A DNA stretch of 64,000 bases, from contig OY970394.1 of NCBI GenBank assembly GCA_963720475.1, positions 1,240,001 through 1,304,000 on the forward strand. Direction: 5' to 3'. How positions within the stretch are numbered: position 1 is the first letter of the stretch; every line of letters starts with the position of its first letter. The notes below the pieces were generated by a model. That model did not search any database, was not told the origin of the DNA, and saw nothing but the letters and a program-made list of their open reading frames with translations. The position numbers and the translations under genes are program-made. Shown in pieces: positions 42,681-50,599 of the stretch. Origin of the DNA: G963720475 sp963720475 (GTDB lineage: Bacteria; Actinomycetota; Thermoleophilia; Solirubrobacterales; Thermoleophilaceae).

Positions 42681-43489
42681 GCGGGGATGATCGCTTCGGC
42701 GACCTCGGCCCGGGGTCAGGCGAGCACGGGGGAGACAAGCCGGAGCCCGAGGGCAAGTCGGCCGCCGAGCGCTTTGCGGAGCTCGACGAGCGCGACCTAG
42801 CGGAGGAGGCGGAGAAGCGCAAGAAGGACGAGCCGCCGCGTCCGAGCGGGCGCTACTCGTGGGTCGTCGGCGTCGTGTTCTTCATCGTCATCGTGATCGG
42901 GATGGTGCGTGTGCTCTCGAACGAGTCGGTGGACCCGGGGCTCGACGCGGGCGACACGCTGCCGGACTTCGCCGCGCCGCTCGCGATCGGGGGGCTCGAC
43001 GGCGACGTGAATCTCAAGGGAGAGGACAAGGACTCCGACCAGGACGGCCCGAAGGCCGCGTGCCAGGTGCGCGGGCCGAACGTGCTCAACATCTGCGAGC
43101 TGCGCCGCAAGCCCGTCCTGCTGACGTTCATGTTCACGCGCGCGGCGAACTGCGAGCCGCAGCTCGACCGCATCGAGCGCGTACGGCGCGAGTTCCCCGG
43201 CGTCAACTTCGCCGCCGTCGTCGTGAAGGAGGGGCGCGGCGACGCCCAGAAGATCGCTCGCAAGGGCAAGTGGACCTACCCGGTCGCATACGACCGCGAC
43301 GGGCAGCTGAGCGTCGTCTACGACGTCCGCGGCTGCCCGACGACCGTGTTCGCGTACGCGGGCGGGAAGGTGCGCAAGACCGCCAACGGCAACCTCTCGG
43401 AGGCCGAGCTGCGCAAGGAGCTGCGCGCGCTGGAGAAGGGCCCGGCGCAGCCGGCCGCGACCACGACCAGGTCGGCGCCCCCTCGATGA
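42677..43489 (+). CDS. Membrane-anchored thioredoxin-fold protein lacking CxxC
   Basis: 270 residues; ATG overlaps the MMPL stop (ATGA). A charged cytoplasmic head of about 60 residues, one helix (YSWVVGVVFFIVIVIGMVRV), then an extracytoplasmic TlpA/AhpC-like domain: AGDTLPDFAAPLAIGG, KPVLLTFMFTRAANCEPQLD, YPVAYDRDGQLSVVYDVRGC, PTTVFAYAGGKV. The fold and the cis-Pro (CPTTVF) are present, but the CxxC is reduced to a single Cys in AANCEPQ, so it is not a standard disulfide reductase. Extra cysteines are near 127, 138 and 220. Tail Pro/Thr-rich. Confidence 0.75.
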   Translation: MSGDDRFGDLGPGSGEHGGDKPEPEGKSAAERFAELDERDLAEEAEKRKKDEPPRPSGRYSWVVGVVFFIVIVIGMVRVLSNESVDPGLDAGDTLPDFAAPLAIGGLDGDVNLKGEDKDSDQDGPKAACQVRGPNVLNICELRRKPVLLTFMFTRAANCEPQLDRIERVRREFPGVNFAAVVVKEGRGDAQKIARKGKWTYPVAYDRDGQLSVVYDVRGCPTTVFAYAGGKVRKTANGNLSEAELRKELRALEKGPAQPAATTTRSAPPR

Positions 43490-44133
43490 ACAGCGAGCCG
43501 GTGCTCGAACCCGGCTGGATCTCCGACGAGCTCGCAGCCGAATTCCCGAAGCTGGGTGTGCGCTTCGTGCGCGTCAAGCCGGCCGGCCAGCGCACGCCGG
43601 CGGGTGTCAAGGCGCGGCTGAAGGAGATGAGCAACCGCTTCACGGGGGGCAAGGCGGTCAACCTGCGCCAGGAGCCGATCCCGTGGGCGTACCGCGTCTT
43701 CTTCCGCCAGGTCGGCATCGACCCCGACGAGCAGCGCACGCCCGTCGAGGGCGCCGCGCTCGAGCGGATGCGCGCAGGCGCGTTCGTAAGCAGCGGCCTG
43801 CTCGCCGACGCGCTGCTGGTCGCGACCGTCGAGACCGGTGTCGCTCTACTGGCCTTCGAAGCAGCCGCGATCGAGGAGCCCGTCGGCTTGCGCCTGTCCG
43901 AGCCGGACGAGTACCTGGGCGGACCGGGTGGGCGCCCGCTGTCGGTGCGCCAGATCGTGATCGCCGACGCCGAGCGATCGCTCGCCGTCCTGTTCGGCGA
44001 CGCGGCCGAGGGGGTGCTCGCGGCGCCCCGCAGCGAGGAGGTCCTGCTGGTCGCGATCCAGGTCAAGGGAGTGCCCGAGATCGCGCTCGAGGAAGCGCTG
44101 TGGACGGCTGCCGAGGTGTTGGGTAGCGCCTAG
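43486..44133 (+). CDS. B3/B4 tRNA-binding-domain protein (PheT-like domain)
   Basis: 215 residues; ATG overlaps the previous stop (ATGA). The stretch PIPWAYRVFFRQVGIDPDEQ RTPVEGAALERM-type spacing, SGLLADALLVATVETGVALL and the C-terminal VKGVPEIALEEALWTAAEVL match stand-alone proteins built on the B3/B4 domain of phenylalanyl-tRNA synthetase beta, which may edit mischarged tRNA. The stand-alone role is not established. Soluble and cytoplasmic, in contrast to its membrane-protein neighbours. Confidence 0.75.
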   Translation: MNSEPVLEPGWISDELAAEFPKLGVRFVRVKPAGQRTPAGVKARLKEMSNRFTGGKAVNLRQEPIPWAYRVFFRQVGIDPDEQRTPVEGAALERMRAGAFVSSGLLADALLVATVETGVALLAFEAAAIEEPVGLRLSEPDEYLGGPGGRPLSVRQIVIADAERSLAVLFGDAAEGVLAAPRSEEVLLVAIQVKGVPEIALEEALWTAAEVLGSA

Positions 44134-44172
44134 CGCCGCTGGTAGGATGGTTCCGTACCCGCAGGAGGGGGT

Positions 44173-44703
44173 TTGGCAGTGCCCGAGGTCCTAGAGCGCA
44201 CCCAGGCGACCACCCCGCCGCCGCCGACGACCCCGCTCGTCCCACGGACGACCCCCGACGAGCGCCCCGCCCGCGCGCAGCTGCTCGAGCAGATCGCCCG
44301 CCTCGAGACGGAGTTGCAGGCGCTGTTCTGCTCCGCCTATCCCCGCCAGGGCTTCGAGTGGAAGGTGCGATCGCGCGGAGGCGGCGCAAGGGTGCTCGCG
44401 CTCGCAGAGCTCGAATGCCTCAGGGACGACCTCGCAGAGCGCCTCTTCGACACCAGAAAGACGCTCTCCGACCGCACCTACGTCGAGGAGAAGCGCCGCG
44501 CCGAGATCGAGCAGATGCTGCTCGAGCCCGAGAACCACAAGTGGAAGCTGATCGCGAACGAGGACATCGGCGAGCGCGGCTGCAAGCACTGGCACGTTCG
44601 ACCGCGGTGGGGGTTGATCGGACTGCTCGCGGGCTGGTGGCGGGTCGTAATCTCGAGCGGTTGCCCGTTACCCCGGGGGCGCGGCGTCCCCGCGACCCCG
44701 TAA
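44173..44703 (+). CDS. Conserved hypothetical protein (176 aa)
   Basis: TTG at 44173, or GTG at 44179, behind AGGAGG. A Pro/Thr-rich head (TTPPPPTTPLVPRTTP) is followed by a long helical region (RAQLLEQIARLETELQALFC; ECLRDDLAERLFDTRKTL; EEKRRAEIEQMLLEPENHKW) that looks like a coiled coil. It ends with a conserved-looking block NEDIGERGCKHWHVRPRWGL, GWWRVVISSGCP, containing Cys/His residues. No known domain; I recall relatives only in Thermoleophilia-like genomes. TAGGAT at 44142-44147 may be its -10. Confidence 0.7.
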   Translation: MAVPEVLERTQATTPPPPTTPLVPRTTPDERPARAQLLEQIARLETELQALFCSAYPRQGFEWKVRSRGGGARVLALAELECLRDDLAERLFDTRKTLSDRTYVEEKRRAEIEQMLLEPENHKWKLIANEDIGERGCKHWHVRPRWGLIGLLAGWWRVVISSGCPLPRGRGVPATP

Positions 44704-44717
44704 GAATCACCTTCTAG

Positions 44718-45248
44718 ATGGGTAAGCGCAGCCGCAAGCGGATGGCCGCGGGCGAGTCCGCGGGGGCGGTCCCGACGACGCGCGCCGAGCGCGACGAGGC
44801 GCGCCGCAAGGTCGCGGCGCGCAAGCAGGCCGGCGCCGCGAGCACTTCACGCCGCGGACGCCCCGGGATCGACGAGCGCCCGCCTGCGCCGTGGGGGAAC
44901 TTCCCGCTCGTCGAGGTCGTCGTCTTCATCGGGATCGTGATGATCATCGCGGGCGCGATCATCTGGGGCAGGCAGGGACAGACGATGCTGCTCGCCGGCT
45001 TCGCGCTCGCCGCGCTCGCGGGCCTCGAGCTCTCGGTCCGCGAGCACTTCGCCGGCTACAAGTCCCACACGACGCTGCTTTCCGGCGCCGTCGGGGTGAT
45101 CGTGATGACGCTGACCTTCCTCCTTTCCGGTGGCGGGGCGAGTGCCTACTACGTGGCGCTGGGCGTGGGCGCTGTCGTCTTCGGGCTCTGCTATTGGCGC
45201 CTGCGCGAGGCCTTCAAGAAGCGCTCGGGCGGCCTCGGCTTCCGCTGA
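44718..45248 (+). CDS. Four-helix membrane protein, unknown function (176 aa)
   Basis: ATG at 44718. A basic, unstructured 55-residue head (GKRSRKRMAAGESAG; RAERDEARRKVAARKQAG) is followed by four hydrophobic helices (LVEVVVFIGIVMIIAGAIIW; TMLLAGFALAALAGLEL; LLSGAVGVIVMTLTFLLS; YYVALGVGAVVFGLCYW) and a basic end. No family recognised. It lies 14 bases after the previous gene and five bases before the next on the same strand, consistent with one transcript. Confidence 0.7.
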   Translation: MGKRSRKRMAAGESAGAVPTTRAERDEARRKVAARKQAGAASTSRRGRPGIDERPPAPWGNFPLVEVVVFIGIVMIIAGAIIWGRQGQTMLLAGFALAALAGLELSVREHFAGYKSHTTLLSGAVGVIVMTLTFLLSGGGASAYYVALGVGAVVFGLCYWRLREAFKKRSGGLGFR

Positions 45249-45252
45249 GCCG

Positions 45253-45648
45253 GTGTCCCGCGTTCGCTCGCTGCTCCAGGCCGGCGGAAGCGCGCTGATC
45301 GTCCTCGCGATGATGCTCCTGGGCGGGCTCGCGCTGTGGATCGGCGTGCCGCTGCTGTGGCTCTACCTCGGCTCACAGATCCAGAGTGCGACGGACTCGC
45401 TCGGCCTCGCGATGCTGGCGGTCATCGTCGGCGTCCTGGTCAGCATCGTCGTCGTCGTGATGGCACTCGCCTGGCTGAACGAGCGCCATGGGCGGCTGCG
45501 CGAGGCGCGCGGGCTCGACGACCACGGCAACGTGGCGCTCGAGGCGATCCTCGCGATCAGCGCGGCGATCGCCGTGGCGGCGTTCGGAGCGTGGTTCCTC
45601 CTCTTCTCAGGCGCCAGCCCGGTCCCGATCAACCCGCCGGACCTCTAG
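45253..45648 (+). CDS. Three-helix membrane protein, unknown function (131 aa)
   Basis: GTG at 45253 (SRVRSLLQAGGSALIVLAMM). Helices at about 10-40, 50-75 and 95-120 (LGLAMLAVIVGVLVSIVVVV; ILAISAAIAVAAFGAWFLLF), with a short polar loop NERHGRLREARGLDDHGN between the second and third. No family recognised; the end SGASPVPINPPDL is extracytoplasmic by the positive-inside rule. Confidence 0.65.
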   Translation: MSRVRSLLQAGGSALIVLAMMLLGGLALWIGVPLLWLYLGSQIQSATDSLGLAMLAVIVGVLVSIVVVVMALAWLNERHGRLREARGLDDHGNVALEAILAISAAIAVAAFGAWFLLFSGASPVPINPPDL

Positions 45649-45678
45649 GGCCCGGGCCGCTCTCGTAAGCTTCCGCGC

Positions 45679-46152
45679 ATGGAAGGCGACCAGACCGGCG
45701 CCGCCGCGAGTCCCGCGGCGCCCCCCGAGCCCCGCCGCCTGCGGATCTCGGGCATCCACCACATCACGCTGATCAGCCGCGACCTCGACCGCTCGACGGC
45801 CTTCTACCGCGACCTGCTCGGGTTAGGCCTCGTCAAGCAGACGGTCAACGACGACGACCCGTCCGCGCGCCACTTCTTCTTCGGCGACGCCGAGGGGGCG
45901 CCGGGCACCCTGATCACCTGCTTCGAATACCCAAGGATGGAGGACGGCAAGGTCGGCGCGGGCTCGACCCACCACTTCGCGTTCTGCGTCGAGTCAGACG
46001 AGGAGCTCGACGGCTGGCGCGCCTACCTGACGGGCCAGGGCGTGGCGTGCACGGAGGTGATGGACCGTACGGCGTTCAGGTCCATCTACCTCCGCGATCC
46101 CGACGGCCACATCGTCGAGATAGCCACGCGCGGGCCCGGCTTCTCCCCCTAA
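45679..46152 (+). CDS. VOC-family protein (glyoxalase / extradiol dioxygenase fold)
   Basis: 157 residues with two beta-alpha-beta-beta-beta units. ISGIHHITLISRDLDRSTAF carries the first metal His, FYRDLLGLGLVKQTVN follows, STHHFAFCVES has the second His pair and YLRDPDGHIVEIATRGPG the terminal Glu. These are the metal ligands of the VOC superfamily, so a metal-dependent isomerase or dioxygenase is likely; the substrate is open. The TAA stop overlaps that of the convergent mIHF-like gene (CTAA). Confidence 0.88.
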   Translation: MEGDQTGAAASPAAPPEPRRLRISGIHHITLISRDLDRSTAFYRDLLGLGLVKQTVNDDDPSARHFFFGDAEGAPGTLITCFEYPRMEDGKVGAGSTHHFAFCVESDEELDGWRAYLTGQGVACTEVMDRTAFRSIYLRDPDGHIVEIATRGPGFSP

Positions 46153-46526
46153 GCCACCGCCGGCTGGAGCGAGCGCTCGGCGATGGGCCCGACCGGCTGA
46201 CCGTTCGCCTTCGCCTCGAGTGCCGCGGCCACGACGATCCGCTGGCGCTCGGTGAGGGTGCCGATCCGCTTGTTCTCGGACACGCCGAGGGTCAGCAGCA
46301 GCCGGCGGCAGCGCTTCAGCCCCCAGCGGCGCTGGCTCATCAGCAACTCGGAGATCGACATGGACTCGGCCTGCCAGGGGCAGGTGCTGATCACTTCGGC
46401 CGCGGCCAGCTCGCCGGAAGCGACCTGACGCTTGAGGTGCGCGCGCGCCAGCCGTACGTGGTTTGCGCGTGCAAGTGCCTGGAGATGCTGTGGGCCAGCA
46501 TCGATCGTGGCAGTTGTTGTGCCCAT
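46149..46526 (-). CDS. Actinobacterial integration host factor-like nucleoid protein (mIHF type)
   Basis: 125 residues from ATG 46526, with GGGGAGG just upstream. ELLMSQRRWGLKRCRRLLLT, SENKRIGTLTERQRIVVAAA is the helix-two-turn-helix mIHF signature, preceded by an N-terminal helical arm (ALARANHVRLARAHLKRQVA). mIHF binds DNA without strong sequence preference and shapes the nucleoid. This copy has an extra C-terminal tail (KANGQPVGPIAERSLQPAVA) and may be a paralogue and not the sole mIHF. A good sigma-70-type promoter lies at 46679-46707. Confidence 0.85.
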   Translation of the reverse strand: MGTTTATIDAGPQHLQALARANHVRLARAHLKRQVASGELAAAEVISTCPWQAESMSISELLMSQRRWGLKRCRRLLLTLGVSENKRIGTLTERQRIVVAAALEAKANGQPVGPIAERSLQPAVA

Positions 46527-46678
46527 GGTTCCTCCCCGCGTCTTGGATGTGCGATACGAGTCGTCAGGCCAGTTGGCCAACTTCGGCGGCGAGGCACTTT
46601 GGTCAAACGACCGCTGGCTCCGGCCCGCTCCGTCTTTCCCTCTCCGGCACTTCCGCGAAGTCTTGAACGACGCGGGCG

Positions 46679-46707
46679 ACCATAGGCACAGCGGGCGCGC
46701 CCGTCAA
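46679..46707 (-). promoter_or_regulatory. Sigma-70-type promoter for the mIHF-like gene
   Basis: On the minus strand TTGACG (46707-46702), a 17-base spacer, and TATGGT (46684-46679). Transcription would start near 46672, giving a 5' leader of about 145 bases. The surrounding 307-base region (46527-46833) has no convincing coding sequence; it is unusually AT-rich in parts (a run of six T at 46715-46720) and also holds the hairpin at 46751-46787. Confidence 0.5.
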
Positions 46708-46750
46708 CCGCAATTTTTTCGGTCCAGTCGCTAAGAGCGGGCTTTTCGTT

Positions 46751-46787
46751 TCCGAGCTTTGCTTGTCCAATTTTGGACAAACTCGGA
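46751..46787. terminator. Intergenic hairpin, candidate terminator or operator
   Basis: TTGTCCAA (46763-46770) and TTGGACAA (46773-46780) are perfect inverted arms two bases apart; outside them TCCGAG (46751-46756) pairs with CTCGGA (46782-46787). The structure lies downstream of the SPT-like gene (ends 46834) and upstream of the mIHF promoter. There is no adjacent U-run in the transcribed direction (minus), so intrinsic termination is uncertain; an operator is an alternative. Confidence 0.4.
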
Positions 46788-46833
46788 GCGGGTAGCGCGG
46801 GTCGGCAATATGTTCGCGCGAGGCCGCTGCGGG

Positions 46834-48115
46834 TCAAGAATCGTCGCCGCCGGCCGCGGCCGCGACGATCTCGGCCGGCGGCTCGGCGGCAACCTCGCGC
46901 GCTCGCTCGAACGCCTCGAGCGCGCGATCGAGGTGCGCGGGCTCGTGGGTCGCGGTGACGCTCGTCCGCAGCAGCGCTCCCCCGCGGGGGACGGCGGGGT
47001 AGAGCGCGACGTTCACGTACACGCCGGCGTCGAACAGCGCCTTCCAGAAGACGGCCGCGGTGAGGTCGTCGCCGATCAGCACTGGCACGATCGGCGTGAT
47101 CAGCTCCGAGCCGTCGGGCAGCCGCGTCGGTTCCTCGACCTGGAAGCCGCGCGCTGCGAGGCCCTCATGCAGGTAGCGCGCATTGTCGAGCACGCGGCGC
47201 ATCAACTCTTTCCCCTCCTCGGAGCGGATAACCCGTAGCGCGCCGAGCGCTCCGCCGACGGCGGCGGGCACCGCGGAGGCCGTGAACATGAACGCGCGGC
47301 TCTGGATGCGGAGGAAGTCGATCACCTCGGCGGGACCGGCGATGAACCCGCCACACGACGCGAGCGACTTCGAGAAGGTCCCCATCCGCAGGTCGACCTC
47401 GTCCTCGACGCCGAAGAGCTCACAGGCGCCCGTGCCGCGCTCGCCGAGGACGCCGACGCCGTGCGCTTCGTCGACCATCAGGCGCGCGCCGTGTGCCTTG
47501 GAGAGGCGCGACGATCTCGGGGATGTTGGCGAGGTCCCCCTCCATCGAGAAGACCCCGTCCACGACGACGAGCACGCCGCCGCCGTCGTCGGCCGCCCGG
47601 GTGAGCATCTTCTCCAGCTTCTCCATCTTGTTGTGGCGGTAGGGGCGGATCCGGGCGCGCGACATCGAGACGGCGTCGAGGATCGAGGCGTGATCGCCCG
47701 AGTCGCATATCACCGTGTCGCCCGGGTCGAGCAGCGTCGCGATGCAGCCGACGTTCGCCAGGTAGCCCGCGGTGAAGACGAGCGCATCCTCGGTGCCCAT
47801 CCAGTCGGCCAGCTCGCGCTCGAGCTCGAGGTGGATCGGCAGGGTGCCATTCATGAAGCGCGAGCCGGTGACGCCGGTGCCGTAGCGGTCGAGCGCGTCA
47901 CGGGCGGCCGCCTTGACCCGCTCGTCTCCGGTGAGGCCGAGATAGTTGTTGCCGCCGAGCATGATCCGTTCGGCGCCCTCCATCATCACGACGGGGGCGG
48001 CCGGGCCCTCGAGCAGGCGGAAATAGGGGAGGAGATCGTTCTCGCGCGCCACGCGCAGGATCTCGACGCGTTCGTGCGTGCGGGCCTTCTCGAAGAGGTC
48101 GGTGGGCGGTGCCAT
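46834..48115 (-). CDS. Alpha-oxoamine synthase, serine-palmitoyltransferase-like (one frameshift)
   Basis: From ATG 48115 (APPTDLFEKARTHERVEIL) the fold-type-I PLP core reads YGTGVTGSRFMNGTLPIHLE, VFTAGYLANVG, DSGDHASILDAVSMSRARIR (His142 stacks on PLP), PYRHNKMEKLEKML and DGVFSMEGDLANIPEIVA. One extra base near 47506 then shifts frame; the rest is KAHGARLMVDEAHGVGVLG, RMGTFSKSLASCGGFIAG (PLP lysine), FMFTASAVP. GTFSKS and YRHN favour serine palmitoyltransferase over BioF or KBL, which usually read TLGKA. SPT condenses serine with an acyl thioester. Divergent, 19 bases apart, from a bCerS-like gene. Confidence 0.78.
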
Positions 48116-48134
48116 TCGACTAGTGTGCCGCGCC

Positions 48135-49298
48135 GTGTCGCCAGTGGAAGTCCGCCCGGTCGCCTCCAAGGGTGACCTCATGCGGTTCATCAAGCTGCCG
48201 TGGCGGCTCTATCGTAACGAGGAGAACTGGATTCCCCCGCTCGTCTCCGAGCGTAAGCGGCACCTCAACCGCGCGAAGAACCCTTTCTTCGAGCACGCCG
48301 AGGCGGAGTACTTCCTCGCCTGGCGCGACGGTGAGCCCGTCGGCCGCATCACCGCGCACGTGGACCAGCGGCTGAACGAGTTCCAGGACAACGCCTGGGG
48401 CCAGTTCGGCTTCTTCGAGTCCGAGGACGACCAGGAGGTCGCCGACGCGCTGCTGTCGACGGCCGAGGAGTGGCTGCGCGGCCGCGGGCGCGAGCGGATG
48501 GTGGGGCCATTCGACTTCACGACCAACCACGAGTGCGGCGTGCTCGTCGAGGGCCACGAGCGCAAGCCGCAGATCCTCGAGTTCTGGCACCACCCCTACT
48601 ACCAGGGGCTGCTCGAGGGCTACGGGCTCGCCAAGGCGATGGACCTGCTGAAGTGGGAGCTCTGGGTCGGCCACGCCCGCCAGGCGGTGATGCCGGTGAT
48701 CCTCGAGCTCTCCCAGAAGCTCGAGCCGGAGCACGGGATCACGATCCGCGGCATGCGGCGGCGCGACTTCAGCGAGGAGCTCCAGCGCTTCATGGAGATC
48801 TACAACGCAGCCTGGGAGCGAAACTGGGGGTTCGTCCCGCTGACCGACCACGAGCTCCAGCACTACGCCAAGGAGCTCAAGCCGATACTCGACGAGAACT
48901 GGGCGATGGTCGCCGAGAAGGACGACGGAGAGGTCGTCGGGGTGGCGCTGACGCTGCCCGACTACAACCAGGTTCTCGCCCACCTCGACGGCAAGCTGCT
49001 CCCGTTCGGCTGGCTGAAAGCGCTGCGGGAGCGTGGCCGGATCGACGCGGTGCGCGTGTTCGCGCTCGGTGTGAAGCCCGAGTACCAGCACGCGGGTGTG
49101 GCGGCCGGGATGTACGTCCGCCACTTCGAGATGGCCGAGAAAACACCGCAGAAGGGCGGCGAGATGGGCTGGATCCTCGAGGAGAACACGGCGATGAACA
49201 AGGCGATGGAGGCGATGGGGGGGACGGTCGTGAAGCGCTACCGGCTGTTCGAGAAGCCGCTCGACGGCGCGGCCGCGGGCGACGGCGCGGCGCAGTAG
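48135..49298 (+). CDS. GNAT-fold acyltransferase resembling bacterial ceramide synthase (bCerS)
   Basis: 387 residues, GTG at 48135. The full-length pattern resembles the Caulobacter bCerS family as I remember it: VRPVASKGDLMRFIKLPWRL, NWIPPLVSERKRHL, KNPFFEHAEAEYFLAWRDGE, PVGRITAHVDQ, GQFGFFESEDDQEVADALL, LVEGHERKPQILEFWHHPYY, NAAWERNWGFVPLTDHEL and GEMGWILEENTAMNKAMEAM. bCerS N-acylates the sphingoid base made from the SPT product. Pairing with an SPT-like gene supports that role; acyl-donor and product are unknown. TAGTGT at 48121-48126 may be a -10 for a leaderless message. Confidence 0.75.
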   Translation: MSPVEVRPVASKGDLMRFIKLPWRLYRNEENWIPPLVSERKRHLNRAKNPFFEHAEAEYFLAWRDGEPVGRITAHVDQRLNEFQDNAWGQFGFFESEDDQEVADALLSTAEEWLRGRGRERMVGPFDFTTNHECGVLVEGHERKPQILEFWHHPYYQGLLEGYGLAKAMDLLKWELWVGHARQAVMPVILELSQKLEPEHGITIRGMRRRDFSEELQRFMEIYNAAWERNWGFVPLTDHELQHYAKELKPILDENWAMVAEKDDGEVVGVALTLPDYNQVLAHLDGKLLPFGWLKALRERGRIDAVRVFALGVKPEYQHAGVAAGMYVRHFEMAEKTPQKGGEMGWILEENTAMNKAMEAMGGTVVKRYRLFEKPLDGAAAGDGAAQ

Positions 49299-49310
49299 AC
49301 TCGGCCGCCG

Positions 49311-49661
49311 ATGCCCGCCGAGCCCGCCGACAGCTCCCAATCCGCTGAAGACGGCGCCGAGGGCGCGGAGGGCGGCGAGGTCCGCCACCTGCCAGTCGTC
49401 GCCGAGGAGGCCGTGGCCCACCCGATCGGGCCGGAGCGCGCCGAGATCGAGCCCTACCGGGAGAGCTTGCCCGCCGCGATCGTCGCGGTGACGGGTGGCT
49501 TCATCGCCGGGGTGACCGCCTTCGTGCTGATCCGGTTGCTCCGCCGGCGCTCGGACCGCGCGATCCGCCTCGCCCGCCGGGGCGCGCTCCGCCGCCGCGG
49601 AGGCGTGGAGATCGCGCAAAGTAGGTCTTTCTTGGTGGACGTACACCTGCTCAAGCGCTGA
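49311..49661 (+). CDS. Single-pass membrane protein, unknown (116 aa)
   Basis: ATG 12 bases after the bCerS-like stop. Acidic head of about 50 residues (SSQSAEDGAEGAEGGEVRHL), one helix (LPAAIVAVTGGFIAGVTAFV), then a strongly basic cytoplasmic stretch (IRLLRRRSDRAIRLARRGAL) and SRSFLVDVHLLKR. No family recognised. Spacing suggests co-transcription with the bCerS-like gene, so a role in the same lipid pathway is possible. Confidence 0.6.
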   Translation: MPAEPADSSQSAEDGAEGAEGGEVRHLPVVAEEAVAHPIGPERAEIEPYRESLPAAIVAVTGGFIAGVTAFVLIRLLRRRSDRAIRLARRGALRRRGGVEIAQSRSFLVDVHLLKR

Positions 49662-49680
49662 GTCGTCCTCGCGCGCGGGC

Positions 49681-50583
49681 ATGATGCGGGCCGTGACCAC
49701 GACGGTCGAGATCGACGTCCGTCCGCCGGGCGCGTACCGGCTTCCCGGCACCGGCCGCGACGGCACCACCCGTCGCCGCGACCGTGCCCTCGAGCGCCTG
49801 CTCCACTTCGGCGACGAGCCCGTCGTCGTGCGCGCATGGGGGGTCGCCGGGGCTGTTCGCCTGCGGGCGGAGGCCGCGACCCGTGACGCGGCCGAGCACG
49901 GGATCGAGCGGATGCGGTTCGCGCTCGCCGTGGACCTCGACCTGATCCCCTTCAGGACCCGCTTCAAGCGCGACCCGCTGCTCGGCGAGGTCGTGCGCAC
50001 TCGCGGCGCGCTCCGGCCCCGCCGCCACCCCGACCCGTTCCAGGCGCTCGCGTGGGCGGTCTGCGAACAGCTGATCGAGGCGGAGGAGGCGGCCGCGATC
50101 GAGCGCCGGATCGTCCACCGCTGCGGGCGCGAGACCGACGGCGTCGCGCTCCGCGACGCTCCCAACGCCGAGGCCCTCGCCGCGCGCTCGCCAGCAGAGC
50201 TCGAGGCCTGCGGCCTCGCGCACAAGCGCGCGCTGACGCTGATCAAGGCCTCGCGCGAGGTCGCCTCCGGGCGCTGCGGGCTCGAGCCGGGCGACCTCTC
50301 GCACGCTCGCCTGCGGAAGATCCCCGGCATCGGGAGCTGGACGCTCGAGAAGCTCGCCTACCTCGGCCAAGGCGACCTCGACGCGCTGCCCGCCGGCGAC
50401 CTCGCCTACGTCAAGCTCGTCGGCCGCGCGGAGGGCCTCGGCCGGCGCGCGACGGAGGACGAGGTGCGCGAGTTCTTCGCGCCCTACGAGCCGTACCGCG
50501 CCCTGGCCGGCCTCTACGCCCTCGCCGGCCGCGGCCGGATGCTGGCGGGCGCTCCGCCGCCGTGGGTGGCAAGAGCGGCGTGA
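49681..50583 (+). CDS. DNA-3-methyladenine glycosylase II (AlkA-like, HhH-GPD)
   Basis: 300 residues. The N-terminal domain (about 1-110) resembles the AlkA N-terminal fold (GDEPVVVRAWGVAGAVRLRA). The HhH-GPD core follows: PFQALAWAVCEQLIEAEEAA, GLAHKRALTLIKASREVASG, helix-hairpin-helix KIPGIGSWTLEKLAYLG and the catalytic Asp in LPAGDLAYVK. The usual GQQ of the core is CEQ here. It removes alkylated purines by base excision. This is the longer of two AlkA-type genes in the window (the other ends at 12353). Confidence 0.85.
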   Translation: MMRAVTTTVEIDVRPPGAYRLPGTGRDGTTRRRDRALERLLHFGDEPVVVRAWGVAGAVRLRAEAATRDAAEHGIERMRFALAVDLDLIPFRTRFKRDPLLGEVVRTRGALRPRRHPDPFQALAWAVCEQLIEAEEAAAIERRIVHRCGRETDGVALRDAPNAEALAARSPAELEACGLAHKRALTLIKASREVASGRCGLEPGDLSHARLRKIPGIGSWTLEKLAYLGQGDLDALPAGDLAYVKLVGRAEGLGRRATEDEVREFFAPYEPYRALAGLYALAGRGRMLAGAPPPWVARAA

Positions 50584-50599
50584 GCCACTCCGCCGGGCG

